In this document: positions 1 to 6,769 of the stretch, in pieces | Layout of the letters: each line of letters starts with the position of its first letter | How positions within the stretch are numbered: position 1 is the stretch's first letter | DNA from: Clostridium sp. | Lineage (GTDB): Bacteria > Bacillota_A > Clostridia > Lachnospirales > Lachnospiraceae | Direction: 5' to 3' | Length of the DNA stretch: 13,318 nt | Assembly: GCA_023666975.1 (NCBI GenBank) | Contig: JAMPAW010000089.1 | Location: forward strand, 1 to 13,318 | Translations under genes and position numbers: made by a program | The notes under the pieces: generated by a model | Told to the model about the DNA's origin: nothing | The model's input: only the letters and a program-made list of their open reading frames with translations | Databases searched by the model: none

Positions 1-81
1 AAATTTATTTATCGAAACTTTGATAGCGATAAAAAATATTAAGCGATTGCCCTGATAGGTAAATAATTTCACTTTACATTT

Positions 82-127
82 AAGCCCAAAGCACCTATAA
101 TAATGAATAGTGTGCTATGGGCTTTTT
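82..127 (+). terminator. Leader hairpin with T-tract upstream of porG (terminator or attenuator)
   Basis: The left arm at 82-94 pairs with 112-124: seven pairs (AAGCCCA with TGGGCTT), one A-A mismatch, then five pairs (AGCAC with GTGCT). The 3' arm runs into TTTTT at 123-127. This has the form of an intrinsic terminator and lies about 60 bases before the porG start. It could end an upstream gene outside the window or attenuate the por operon. A TTGACA at 126-131 starts inside the T-tract, but the -10 position 17 bases on (ATGAAT) is poor, so a promoter there is only a weak possibility. Nothing else is recognised in bases 1-81. Confidence 0.65.
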
Positions 128-187
128 GACATAAAATACATGAAAACGATGAATAAAAAAGAAACAAAAAAATAAGGAGTGTTAAAC

Positions 188-760
188 GTGAAAAACACAG
201 TAGAAATCAGATGGCATGGCCGGGGCGGCCAGGGTGCCAAGTCAGCTGCGCTGATGTTAGCGGACGCAGCATTTATGACAGGAAAACATGTACAGGGATT
301 TCCGGAATATGGTCCGGAGAGAATGGGAGCGCCGATTACGGCGTATAACCGGATTAGTGATGACCCGATTCGTGTACATTCCAATATTTATGATCCGGAT
401 TATGTCGTTGTTGTCGACGAGACACTGCTGGAAAGTGTAGATGTGACTGCCGGATTAAATCCGGAGGGAGCCGTTATTATTAATACGACCAAGAGCGTGG
501 ACGAAGTGAGACCCCATTTGAACGGCTATACAGGCGGGGTACATACGTTGGATGCAAGGGCGATATCGGAAAAATGCCTGGGAAAATATTTTCCCAATTC
601 CCCTATGCTGGCGGCGATTGTAGCGATAAGCGGTGTCATGAGCAAGGAAGATTTCTTTCGGGAGATGGAAGGCTCTTACCGGCACAAATTTGCCAAAAAG
701 CCGGAGGTCGTGGAAGGAAACTTAAAGGCATTGCATATGGCATATGAGGAGGTGAAGTAG
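188..760 (+). CDS. porG: 2-oxoacid (pyruvate):ferredoxin oxidoreductase, gamma subunit
   Basis: This is the gamma subunit (190 aa) of a four-subunit 2-oxoacid:ferredoxin oxidoreductase, which converts pyruvate and CoA to acetyl-CoA and CO2 while reducing ferredoxin in the cytoplasm. The diagnostic GRGGQG motif is at residues 11-16, followed by the FPEYGPERMGAP signature near 37-48; the length is normal for the family. I chose GTG at 188 because AAGGAG (174-179) lies 8 bases upstream; a GTG at 179 would overlap that site. The stop codon directly abuts the ATG of the delta gene, so the two are probably translationally coupled. Gene order gamma-delta-alpha-beta is the usual one for the split enzyme. 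Sequence alone does not separate pyruvate from 2-oxoisovalerate specificity. Confidence 0.9.
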   Translation: MKNTVEIRWHGRGGQGAKSAALMLADAAFMTGKHVQGFPEYGPERMGAPITAYNRISDDPIRVHSNIYDPDYVVVVDETLLESVDVTAGLNPEGAVIINTTKSVDEVRPHLNGYTGGVHTLDARAISEKCLGKYFPNSPMLAAIVAISGVMSKEDFFREMEGSYRHKFAKKPEVVEGNLKALHMAYEEVK

Positions 761-1066
761 ATGGCGGCAACGGATATTACAAGAATTACCGAAAAAAGCG
801 GTTGGCAGGATATTACTGAAGGAAACCAGATTTATGCAGCCGGTACTTCGCGGTTGTTTCATACAGGGGAATGGAGAACGCAGACACCGGTTTTCCATAA
901 AGAGAAATGCAAACAGTGCCTGTTATGTGTACCGGTATGTCCGGACAGTTCCATTCCGGTCAGCGACTGCAAAAGAGAAGATTTTGATTATGACCATTGC
1001 AAGGGATGCGGCATTTGTGCAAAAGTGTGTCCTTTTGATGCAATTTCGATGAAGGAAGGTCAGTAA
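761..1066 (+). CDS. porD: 2-oxoacid (pyruvate):ferredoxin oxidoreductase, delta (ferredoxin-like) subunit
   Basis: The delta subunit is a bacterial-type ferredoxin that carries electrons from the TPP-bearing core to external ferredoxin. Two complete CxxCxxCxxxCP motifs are visible: C50, C53, C56, C60 and C80, C83, C86, C90, each expected to share in a [4Fe-4S] cluster. C70 between them is extra. The N-terminal 45 residues are the usual non-cluster extension of PorD. The ATG follows the gamma stop with no gap; the upstream GAGGAGGTGAAG serves as ribosome binding site. At 101 aa it is full length for the family. Confidence 0.93.
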   Translation: MAATDITRITEKSGWQDITEGNQIYAAGTSRLFHTGEWRTQTPVFHKEKCKQCLLCVPVCPDSSIPVSDCKREDFDYDHCKGCGICAKVCPFDAISMKEGQ

Positions 1067-1084
1067 AAAGGAGGAACTTTTAAG

Positions 1085-2266
1085 ATGGCAATTCGAGAAC
1101 GTTTATCGGGAAATGAAGCCATTTCCTATGCAATAAAGCAGGTAAATCCAGATGTTATGCCTGCATTTCCAATCACACCGTCCACGGAGATTCCGCAGTA
1201 TGTGGCGAATTACATCGCAAATGGTGAGATGGATACCGATTTTATTCCGGTAGAGAGTGAACATAGCTCCATGAGTGCGACAATCGGTGCTTCGGCAGCG
1301 GGAGCAAGGGCATTGACGGCTACCTCTTCCTGCGGGCTTGCCCTGATGTGGGAGGAACTTTATGTGGCGGCATCTAACCGTTTACCGCTGGCACTTTGTC
1401 TGGTAAACCGGGCTTTATCCGGACCGATTAATATTAATTGCGACCATTCGGATTCCATGGGGGCAAGAGATACCGGCTTTATTCAGATTTATGCGGAGAA
1501 TAATCAGGAGGTATATGATAATTTTATTCAGGCGTACCGGATTTCCGAGCATAAGGAGGTAAGACTGCCGATTATGATTTGCCAGGACGGTTTTATTACC
1601 AGTCATGCCGTGGAAAATATTGAATTGTTAGAAGATGATAACGTCAAGAACTTCGTCGGTGAATATGAGCCGGAGAATTTCCTGTTGAATGCTGACCAGC
1701 CAATGTCCTTAGGGCCGTATGCGGTTTCCAATTATTATATGGAGACGAAGATGGCGCAGAATACGGCGATGAAAAATGCGAAGAAGGTTATTTTAGAGGT
1801 TGGCAGAGAATTTGGTGAGGTTTCAGGAAGAAGCTATGGTTTCTTTGAAGAGTACCGCCTTGAAGACGCAGATTATGCGCTGGTGATCATTGGCTCCGCC
1901 GCAGGGACGGCGAAAGATGCAGTCGATGCCTTAAGAGAGCAGGGAATGAAGGCAGGATTGCTGAAGCTTCGGGTATTCCGTCCGTTTCCAGATGAAGAGA
2001 TTGCAGCGGCACTGAAAAAATGCAGGGCGGTTGCGATCATGGACAGAAGCGAGGGCTTCCGGGGAAAAGGCGGTCCGCTGGGCGCCGAGGTCAAGGCGGC
2101 TTTATATGACCACGCAAAAGAGGTAAATGCATTTAATCTCATTTACGGTTTAGGCGGAAGAGATTTTACGGTAACAGAGGCGGAGAGTATTTATAGAGAG
2201 TTAGAGGCATATGACAAAGACGGTAAGTCATTTGAGGAGTATCGTTATATAGGACTTAGAGGATAG
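1085..2266 (+). CDS. porA: 2-oxoacid (pyruvate):ferredoxin oxidoreductase, alpha subunit
   Basis: The alpha subunit (393 aa) holds the pyrimidine-binding half of the TPP site and the substrate pocket. Visible family signatures are FPITPSTEI at 28-36 with the substrate-region threonine T31, ESEHSS at 57-62 with the glutamate expected to activate TPP, NRALSGPIN at 108-116 with an arginine equivalent to the substrate-binding Arg of single-chain enzymes, and the C-terminal MDRSEGFRGKGGPLG stretch. AAAGGAGG (1067-1074) lies just after the delta stop and 10 bases before the ATG. Residue roles are transferred from family knowledge of pyruvate:ferredoxin oxidoreductases, not shown here. Most similar by eye to pyruvate rather than indolepyruvate enzymes. 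Confidence 0.93.
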   Translation: MAIRERLSGNEAISYAIKQVNPDVMPAFPITPSTEIPQYVANYIANGEMDTDFIPVESEHSSMSATIGASAAGARALTATSSCGLALMWEELYVAASNRLPLALCLVNRALSGPININCDHSDSMGARDTGFIQIYAENNQEVYDNFIQAYRISEHKEVRLPIMICQDGFITSHAVENIELLEDDNVKNFVGEYEPENFLLNADQPMSLGPYAVSNYYMETKMAQNTAMKNAKKVILEVGREFGEVSGRSYGFFEEYRLEDADYALVIIGSAAGTAKDAVDALREQGMKAGLLKLRVFRPFPDEEIAAALKKCRAVAIMDRSEGFRGKGGPLGAEVKAALYDHAKEVNAFNLIYGLGGRDFTVTEAESIYRELEAYDKDGKSFEEYRYIGLRG

Positions 2267-2281
2267 GGAGGCAAATGAAAA

Positions 2282-3214
2282 ATGAGTTATAATTTTAAAG
2301 AAGAAATGAATAAACCAGAACGTTTGGCTCCTGGCCACAGAATGTGTGCCGGCTGCGGTGGAACAATTGCCGTTCGTGCCGTACTTCGTGCCCTCCATGA
2401 AGGGGATAAGGCGGTTGTCGGTAATGCGACGGGCTGTCTGGAAGTATCCACATTTATGTATCCGTATACTTCTTATGAGGACAGTTACATTCACAATGCG
2501 TTTGAAAATGCAGGGGCAACCATGGGTGGCGTAGAGACTGCTTACCATGTATTAAAACGAAAAGGCAAGATTAAGGACGACTACAAATTCATTACGTTTG
2601 GCGGGGACGGTGGAACCTATGATATCGGCTTCCAGTCTCTATCCGGCGCCATGGAGCGGAATCATGATTTTGTCTATGTGTGCTATGATAATGGCGCTTA
2701 TATGAATACCGGTATCCAGCGTTCCTCTGCAACGCCGATGTATGCAGATACAACTACGACGCCGGTAGGCAGCCAGTCGAACGGTAAAATGCAGAACCGT
2801 AAGGATTTAGCTTCGATTATTGCTGCGCATGACGTTCCCTATGTAGGACAGTCAACGCTGCTCGGCAATTTTAAGGATCTGCACACCAAGGCCGAGAAGG
2901 CAATCTATACGGAGGGGGCCTGTTTCTTAAATGTAATGGCGCCGTGTCCAAGAGGCTGGAGATATCCCACTGAAGATATTATGGAAATCTGTAAGCTGGG
3001 AGTAGAGACTTGTTATTGGCCGCTGTTTGAAGTGGACCATGGCAAGTGGATTCTCAATTATGAGCCGAAGAACAAGCTTCCGATTGAGGATTTCTTAAGG
3101 CCGCAGGGCAGATTTAAACATCTGTTTAAGAAGGGAAATGAAGACCTGATTGTCCAGTTCCAGAAAGAAGTAGACAGAAGATGGGAAGAGCTTCAGTTTA
3201 AATGCTCAAGATAG
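2282..3214 (+). CDS. porB: 2-oxoacid (pyruvate):ferredoxin oxidoreductase, beta (TPP-binding) subunit
   Basis: The beta subunit (310 aa) binds the TPP diphosphate and a proximal [4Fe-4S] cluster. C22 and C25 (MCAGCGG), C52 (ATGCLEV) and a cysteine near residue 222 (APCPRGW) form the four-cysteine pattern of split-type beta subunits. The GDGGTYDIG motif followed by YDN about 25 residues later is the TPP/Mg site, and NTGIQRSSATP is a family signature. The start is ATG 2282, with GGGAGG about 10 bases upstream; the ATG at 2275 leads to a stop after five codons. The last gene of the operon, it is followed by a strong terminator. Confidence 0.94.
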   Translation: MSYNFKEEMNKPERLAPGHRMCAGCGGTIAVRAVLRALHEGDKAVVGNATGCLEVSTFMYPYTSYEDSYIHNAFENAGATMGGVETAYHVLKRKGKIKDDYKFITFGGDGGTYDIGFQSLSGAMERNHDFVYVCYDNGAYMNTGIQRSSATPMYADTTTTPVGSQSNGKMQNRKDLASIIAAHDVPYVGQSTLLGNFKDLHTKAEKAIYTEGACFLNVMAPCPRGWRYPTEDIMEICKLGVETCYWPLFEVDHGKWILNYEPKNKLPIEDFLRPQGRFKHLFKKGNEDLIVQFQKEVDRRWEELQFKCSR

Positions 3215-3247
3215 TAAAGAATTTATCCGGCAGGATTTTGTTTATTC

Positions 3248-3290
3248 CTGCGGTCAGAGAAAAGAAAAATCTCTGGCCGCAGTTTCTTTT
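3248..3290 (+). terminator. Intrinsic terminator of the por operon
   Basis: A 13-bp stem pairs 3248-3260 with 3270-3282 (one G-T wobble), with an A-rich 9-base loop, followed by TTTCTTTT at 3283-3290. It lies 34 bases after the porB stop. The minus-strand side lacks a T-run, so it should act mainly on the plus strand, although the convergent coat genes end only a few bases away. Confidence 0.88.
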
Positions 3291-3298
3291 ATCGGATA

Positions 3299-3565
3299 TT
3301 AAAGCGGTTTATAAGAACATGAATATTTCTGCTTTGTCTCGTCAATCTTGCTCTGCTCGGCATCCGGTGTCGGGTAAAAGCCCCGCTCGTGCATGGAGCA
3401 GAATACGTCCTGCTGCATGGTATGCTCATCGGCTAAGATATCTAACATGGTAGAGCGAAGTCCTTCGTGTACGCACTCATTGGAAAACGTGTTGAACAGA
3501 TTGGTAGCGGCCTTCTGCGCTGCCAATGCATCGCCTAAGATTTCTTTTTCCTGATATAATTCCAT
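3299..3565 (-). CDS. Spore coat protein, CotF family
   Basis: This 88-aa protein matches the Coat F domain: an all-helical ferritin-like fold with KEILGDALAAQKAATNLFN near residues 7-25 and the C-terminal signature YPTPDAEQSKID at 64-75. Such proteins belong to the outer layers of the endospore and are made in the mother cell. The start ATG (complement of 3563-3565) has AGGAGG just upstream, located in the short gap after the preceding coat gene, so the two are one operon. The C-terminal tail (YSCSYKPL) is not part of the domain. The family call is confident; the exact coat layer and partners cannot be read from sequence. Confidence 0.88.
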   Translation of the reverse strand: MELYQEKEILGDALAAQKAATNLFNTFSNECVHEGLRSTMLDILADEHTMQQDVFCSMHERGFYPTPDAEQSKIDETKQKYSCSYKPL

Positions 3566-3574
3566 AGTATCCTC

Positions 3575-3760
3575 CTAACTTAAATGGTCATAAAGTTTGT
3601 TAAAATGTGTCTGGTGTCTCTGGGAAATTTCTTCCATTTCGCTTCTTACATTGTTATCGGTAGCGTGGCTTGCTAACATCTGGAATTTCTTTACCAGCAA
3701 TTCCTCTTCAGACAATAAATCATGCAGTGCAGATAATTCTTTTTCTGATAATTGACTCAT
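3575..3760 (-). CDS. Small spore-coat-associated helical protein
   Basis: This 61-aa acidic, all-helical protein begins MSQLSEKELSALHD and ends KLYDHLS. It resembles the short proteins commonly paired with CotF-type proteins in Clostridia, corresponding to the first helices of the same ferritin-like fold. A longer reading frame extends upstream to 3961, but ATG at 3760 is chosen because AAGGAG (complement of 3768-3773) sits 7 bases before it and the family begins here. It is the first gene of a two-gene operon with the CotF-family gene, 9 bases apart, behind a SigE-like promoter. A role in the spore coat is inferred from the partner and promoter. Confidence 0.78.
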   Translation of the reverse strand: MSQLSEKELSALHDLLSEEELLVKKFQMLASHATDNNVRSEMEEISQRHQTHFNKLYDHLS

Positions 3761-3789
3761 TCTGATTCTCCTTTTCTTTGTGATATCGG

Positions 3790-3820
3790 ATAGTATGGAC
3801 GCACAATAGGAAAAATATAC
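3790..3820 (-). promoter_or_regulatory. SigE-like sporulation promoter for the coat gene pair
   Basis: Read on the minus strand, GTATATT (3820 to 3814) is followed after 16 bases by CATACTAT (3797 to 3790). These resemble the mother-cell SigE consensus (a -35 ending in ATATT and a -10 of CATACAnT); SigK is a possible alternative. Transcription would begin near 3783, giving a leader of about 23 bases that contains the ribosome binding site of the 61-aa coat gene. The spacer is one or two bases longer than the Bacillus norm. Confidence 0.5.
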
Positions 3821-3972
3821 ATGGATAATATCTGTTTTTTGGAGGAGGTATAGTCTGTTTGTGTCTTTTCGTTTAGAAATCCTTTTGTTTTGCCGATATT
3901 TAATATATAATGGATAAAAGAGGATATAAGGCAACAGGCAGGGATGCGAAGTGATGATCAAGGAGGAATATT

Positions 3973-5046
3973 ATGGGAAAAATTACAGGAATACAGGGAA
4001 ACGGACAGGGCATATTTACGGTTAATGCCAATCGGGTGCAGAGGCGTGGCATGGACGGTATGGCAGAGGAAGGCAATGACAAGAGGAGCGGGTCTGCGGT
4101 TTTTGCCGGCGATTTGAATATCGGGCAGGACAGCATTTTGGCGAAGAGGCAGAAGGCGCAGCGGGAAGCGATGAAGATGATTCGGGACGTGTTTGCCGAT
4201 GATATGAGAATGGACGCCGAACAAGAAGAGAGAGAGAAGCATATTGAAAAGCTGAAAGAAGAGAATGATAAGGCTAAGTCCAGCCTGAAAGATGTAAATG
4301 GAATGCGTGAAAGCCTAATAGAGCAGTATGGGATTACAGAAGACAGTCAGGAGCAGAAGGATTTGGAGCTGGTGCGCAGGGTCCAATCTGCTAACGACCC
4401 GTTTGCCAAAGACGGACTGACGGAGGAAGAGCAGAAGCGTTATGACGAGATAATGAAGCGGGGGCTTACCGAATATCAGGAGAGTTCCCTTATGCTGGAC
4501 GACGTGGAAAAAGAGCTGAATGATTTGATATCAGATAATAAACGGGATATTGCCATCGAAGAGGATACCATTTGGAATACGGATATGGCGAGATTAAAAA
4601 AGCACCCGATGAAGGACGCCGCAAAGAATGCGGAAACACTTTTGGAAGCGTCGAGAAAAGAGATGATATACGATTTGTATAACGAGTCGAAGGAGCATAT
4701 CGACGAAAAGACCGAGGAAGCGAAAGAGGAGCAGAAAGAAAAGGCAGAAGAGAAGAAGGAAGAGGAGAAAGAAGAGGCAGTCAGGGAAGCAAAGGAGCTG
4801 GAGCGGGAGATTATGCTGCAGAAGGCGCAGGCAAATACGCAGGAGCATATCGAGGAACAGACGGCAAAAGCAAAGGCCCGCGGGCAGGTTTCCCTGCAGA
4901 ACCAGATAAATGAGGACATTTTAGAGAATATCAATGAGGGGGCGGATAAATCGGCAGAGATTGAACAGAAGATTAAAGATTTGCTGGATAAGATGAGTCT
5001 GCTGCAGGAGGATTTAAAAGGTGCAGCAGTCGATAATACGCTGTAA
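3973..5046 (+). CDS. Highly charged coiled-coil protein of unknown function
   Basis: I do not recognise this 357-aa protein. It starts at ATG 3973 with AAGGAGG 6 bases upstream. The N-terminal 50 residues (starting MGKITGIQGNGQGIFTVNANR) are glycine-rich and uncharged compared with the rest. From about residue 55 it is almost wholly helical, with likely coiled coils at 57-115, 175-210, 220-300 and 320-350. The stretch 245-275 is nearly all E and K. There is no cysteine, no signal peptide and no membrane segment, so it is probably cytoplasmic. A weak promoter may lie upstream (TATAAT 3906-3911). A hairpin follows the stop, so it appears monocistronic. It could be a structural or scaffold protein; no function can be assigned. 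Confidence 0.85.
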   Translation: MGKITGIQGNGQGIFTVNANRVQRRGMDGMAEEGNDKRSGSAVFAGDLNIGQDSILAKRQKAQREAMKMIRDVFADDMRMDAEQEEREKHIEKLKEENDKAKSSLKDVNGMRESLIEQYGITEDSQEQKDLELVRRVQSANDPFAKDGLTEEEQKRYDEIMKRGLTEYQESSLMLDDVEKELNDLISDNKRDIAIEEDTIWNTDMARLKKHPMKDAAKNAETLLEASRKEMIYDLYNESKEHIDEKTEEAKEEQKEKAEEKKEEEKEEAVREAKELEREIMLQKAQANTQEHIEEQTAKAKARGQVSLQNQINEDILENINEGADKSAEIEQKIKDLLDKMSLLQEDLKGAAVDNTL

Positions 5047-5061
5047 GTTATATAAAGAGGA

Positions 5062-5092
5062 GAGACCGTTTGGAGACAGACGGTCTTCTTTG
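5062..5092 (+). terminator. Probable terminator after the coiled-coil gene
   Basis: AGACCGT at 5063-5069 pairs with ACGGTCT at 5080-5086, extended by a G-T wobble, with a 10-base loop. It is followed by TCTTCTTT, an imperfect T-tract. It lies 16 bases after the stop codon of the coiled-coil gene. Confidence 0.6.
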
Positions 5093-5181
5093 ATGAAAAG
5101 AGAAATAAAAAATCCAATTATTGGCTATACTGACAAGACAGGTGTAGTGATGTTAGGAATTGACGAAGTTTGGTGTGAAAG

Positions 5182-5943
5182 ATGAAAGATTTTTTTCTGT
5201 TTGAAACGGAATTTCCAGAGGGCAGCGGATTTGGGCTGTTTGAACCATGTCATTTGATATGGCTTTTTTGCATTGCCGTCTTTACGGGGATATCGGCATA
5301 CTTTTATCAGAAGCAGGGAGCAGAAACGAGAAGAAAAATCAATCATGCAATGGGGATTGTGTTTCCTGTGATTGCCGTTTACCGGGACGCAGTTCTTATG
5401 CTGACCGGACATTTTGACAGAGGTTTTTTACCGTTCCATTTGTGCAGCATGGCACTCTGGATTGCCGCTCTTTATGCGTGGACGGAACGGCGTTTTCTGG
5501 GTATTATCTATGTTCTGCTCTGTGTTCCGGGGGCACTTGGAGCCTTGCTTTTTCCCAACTGGGATGCCTATCCGTTTTTCAATTATATGCATATTCACGG
5601 TTTTGTTTCCCACGGACTGATTGTCGCTTTCGGTATCTGGCTTGTATCGTCCGGAAAACTGATACCGGAATGGAAGGAGTTCTGGATGCCCGTGGTCTTT
5701 GGCTTAGCGGGTTTTCTTATACTTTATCCGTTAAATGAGAGGCTGGACACCAATTTCTGGTTTTTAAACAGACCGTCCCACGGCTCGCCTACTGTATGGA
5801 TTTTTGAGGCAGTAGGCGGGAATTGGTATGTTCCTGCGTATTTTCTGTTTTGCATGGCGGTGGTGGCAGTCTGGCAGGGGATTCTCGCCTTTTTCGGCTG
5901 GCTGCATAGAAGCAAAATGCGTAGAGAAAATATAGAGAATTAG
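5182..5943 (+). CDS. YwaF/TMEM164-family integral membrane protein (TIGR02206 type)
   Basis: This 253-aa polytopic membrane protein has about six or seven hydrophobic segments (near 23-42, 56-74, 84-101, 105-125, 138-153, 165-180 and 212-237). The LPFHLCSMALW motif (83-93, with H86 and C88), HIHGFVSHG (137-145) and the late NFWFLNRPSHGSP stretch are hallmarks of the family that includes Bacillus YwaF and eukaryotic TMEM164. TMEM164 is reported to be an acyltransferase in ether-lipid metabolism that uses a conserved cysteine; whether C88 is its counterpart is inference. The start at 5182 has no strong ribosome binding site; TGA at 5176 excludes an upstream in-frame start. It stands alone between the coiled-coil gene and the two-component system. 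Confidence 0.85.
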   Translation: MKDFFLFETEFPEGSGFGLFEPCHLIWLFCIAVFTGISAYFYQKQGAETRRKINHAMGIVFPVIAVYRDAVLMLTGHFDRGFLPFHLCSMALWIAALYAWTERRFLGIIYVLLCVPGALGALLFPNWDAYPFFNYMHIHGFVSHGLIVAFGIWLVSSGKLIPEWKEFWMPVVFGLAGFLILYPLNERLDTNFWFLNRPSHGSPTVWIFEAVGGNWYVPAYFLFCMAVVAVWQGILAFFGWLHRSKMRRENIEN

Positions 5944-6043
5944 GGATTATACTAAACTGTGATATTGTCTATATTGCATAACTAGATTTTGGAAATTAGG
6001 AGTTTCGCAATTATCTAACTAAGGGTAGGAGGGACGACAGGCA

Positions 6044-6769
6044 ATGGCATCGATTTTGATTGTAGATGACGAGACAGAAATCCGTGAAATGCTAAAGCAG
6101 ATGTTTTTGCTGGAAAATTATATGGTATATACAGCAAAGAATGGACAGGAAGCGCTGGATAAAGTGTCGGCGCTAATTGGGAAAAACAGTGCTGCGGGAG
6201 ATATACAAAACCTTGGCATAAGCGGAGGACCGGACATTATTTTACTGGATATTAATATGCCGGAGTTTGACGGTTACGAGGTGTGTGAACGGATTCGCCG
6301 GTATGTCAATTGTCCGATATTATTTCTGACGGCAAGGATTGATGAGGAAGACAAGGTGCGGGGGTTTCGTGCCGGGGGTGATGATTATATCGAGAAACCG
6401 TTCAGCGTGGTGGAATTAAGAGAGCGGGTGGCTGCACATCTGCGGAGGCAGGAGAGAATGAACGAACCGGAGAATGTGGGGTTTCGCGGTGCATTTACCA
6501 TTTCCTATTCCGGCAAGCAGGTATATTTTGAACAGCAAGTGATTCACCTGACAAAAACCGAGTATGAAATTGTAGAGTGTTTAAGCCGGCATAAAAATCA
6601 GGTATTTACAAAGGAAATGATCTATGAGTATTTGTGGGGATTTGACAAGGACGGCGAAAGCAGCATTATCACGGAGCATATCAGGAGAATACGGCAGAAG
6701 CTTAAGCAGTATTCAGACGAGGTGATGATCGAAACAGTATGGGGAGTGGGGTATAAATGGATTGGATAG
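6044..6769 (+). CDS. OmpR/PhoB-family response regulator with an enlarged receiver domain
   Basis: This 241-aa DNA-binding regulator accepts phosphate from the kinase encoded next to it. The receiver domain (1-125) shows the acidic pair D8/D9, phospho-acceptor D69 in LLDINMP, T96 and K118 (EKPFS). The winged-helix output domain covers about 140-240, with the LTKTEYEIVECL and IRRIRQKL signatures. The acceptor Asp lies about 16 residues later than usual (commonly near residue 53) because of extra sequence at about 44-62 (IGKNSAAGDIQNLGISGG) between helix 2 and strand 3. AGGAGG (6027-6032) precedes ATG 6044. The final codons overlap the kinase start. The regulated genes are unknown; no transporter is adjacent. 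Confidence 0.94.
   Translation: MASILIVDDETEIREMLKQMFLLENYMVYTAKNGQEALDKVSALIGKNSAAGDIQNLGISGGPDIILLDINMPEFDGYEVCERIRRYVNCPILFLTARIDEEDKVRGFRAGGDDYIEKPFSVVELRERVAAHLRRQERMNEPENVGFRGAFTISYSGKQVYFEQQVIHLTKTEYEIVECLSRHKNQVFTKEMIYEYLWGFDKDGESSIITEHIRRIRQKLKQYSDEVMIETVWGVGYKWIG

Noticed and set aside
38..75. Possible fourth, distant copy of the 36-bp repeat (TTAAGCGATTGC)
   Set aside because: Only the first dozen bases match; the loop and end do not, so chance is likely.
3575..3961. Longer start for the 61-aa coat protein
   Set aside because: The extension crosses the SigE-like promoter, lacks a ribosome binding site and is unlike the family; ATG 3760 has a good one.
4476..5117. Long minus-strand open frame of 213 codons opposite the coiled-coil gene
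   Set aside because: It is the shadow of E/K/A-rich codons, giving a Ser/Phe/Cys-rich translation without family likeness or ribosome binding site.
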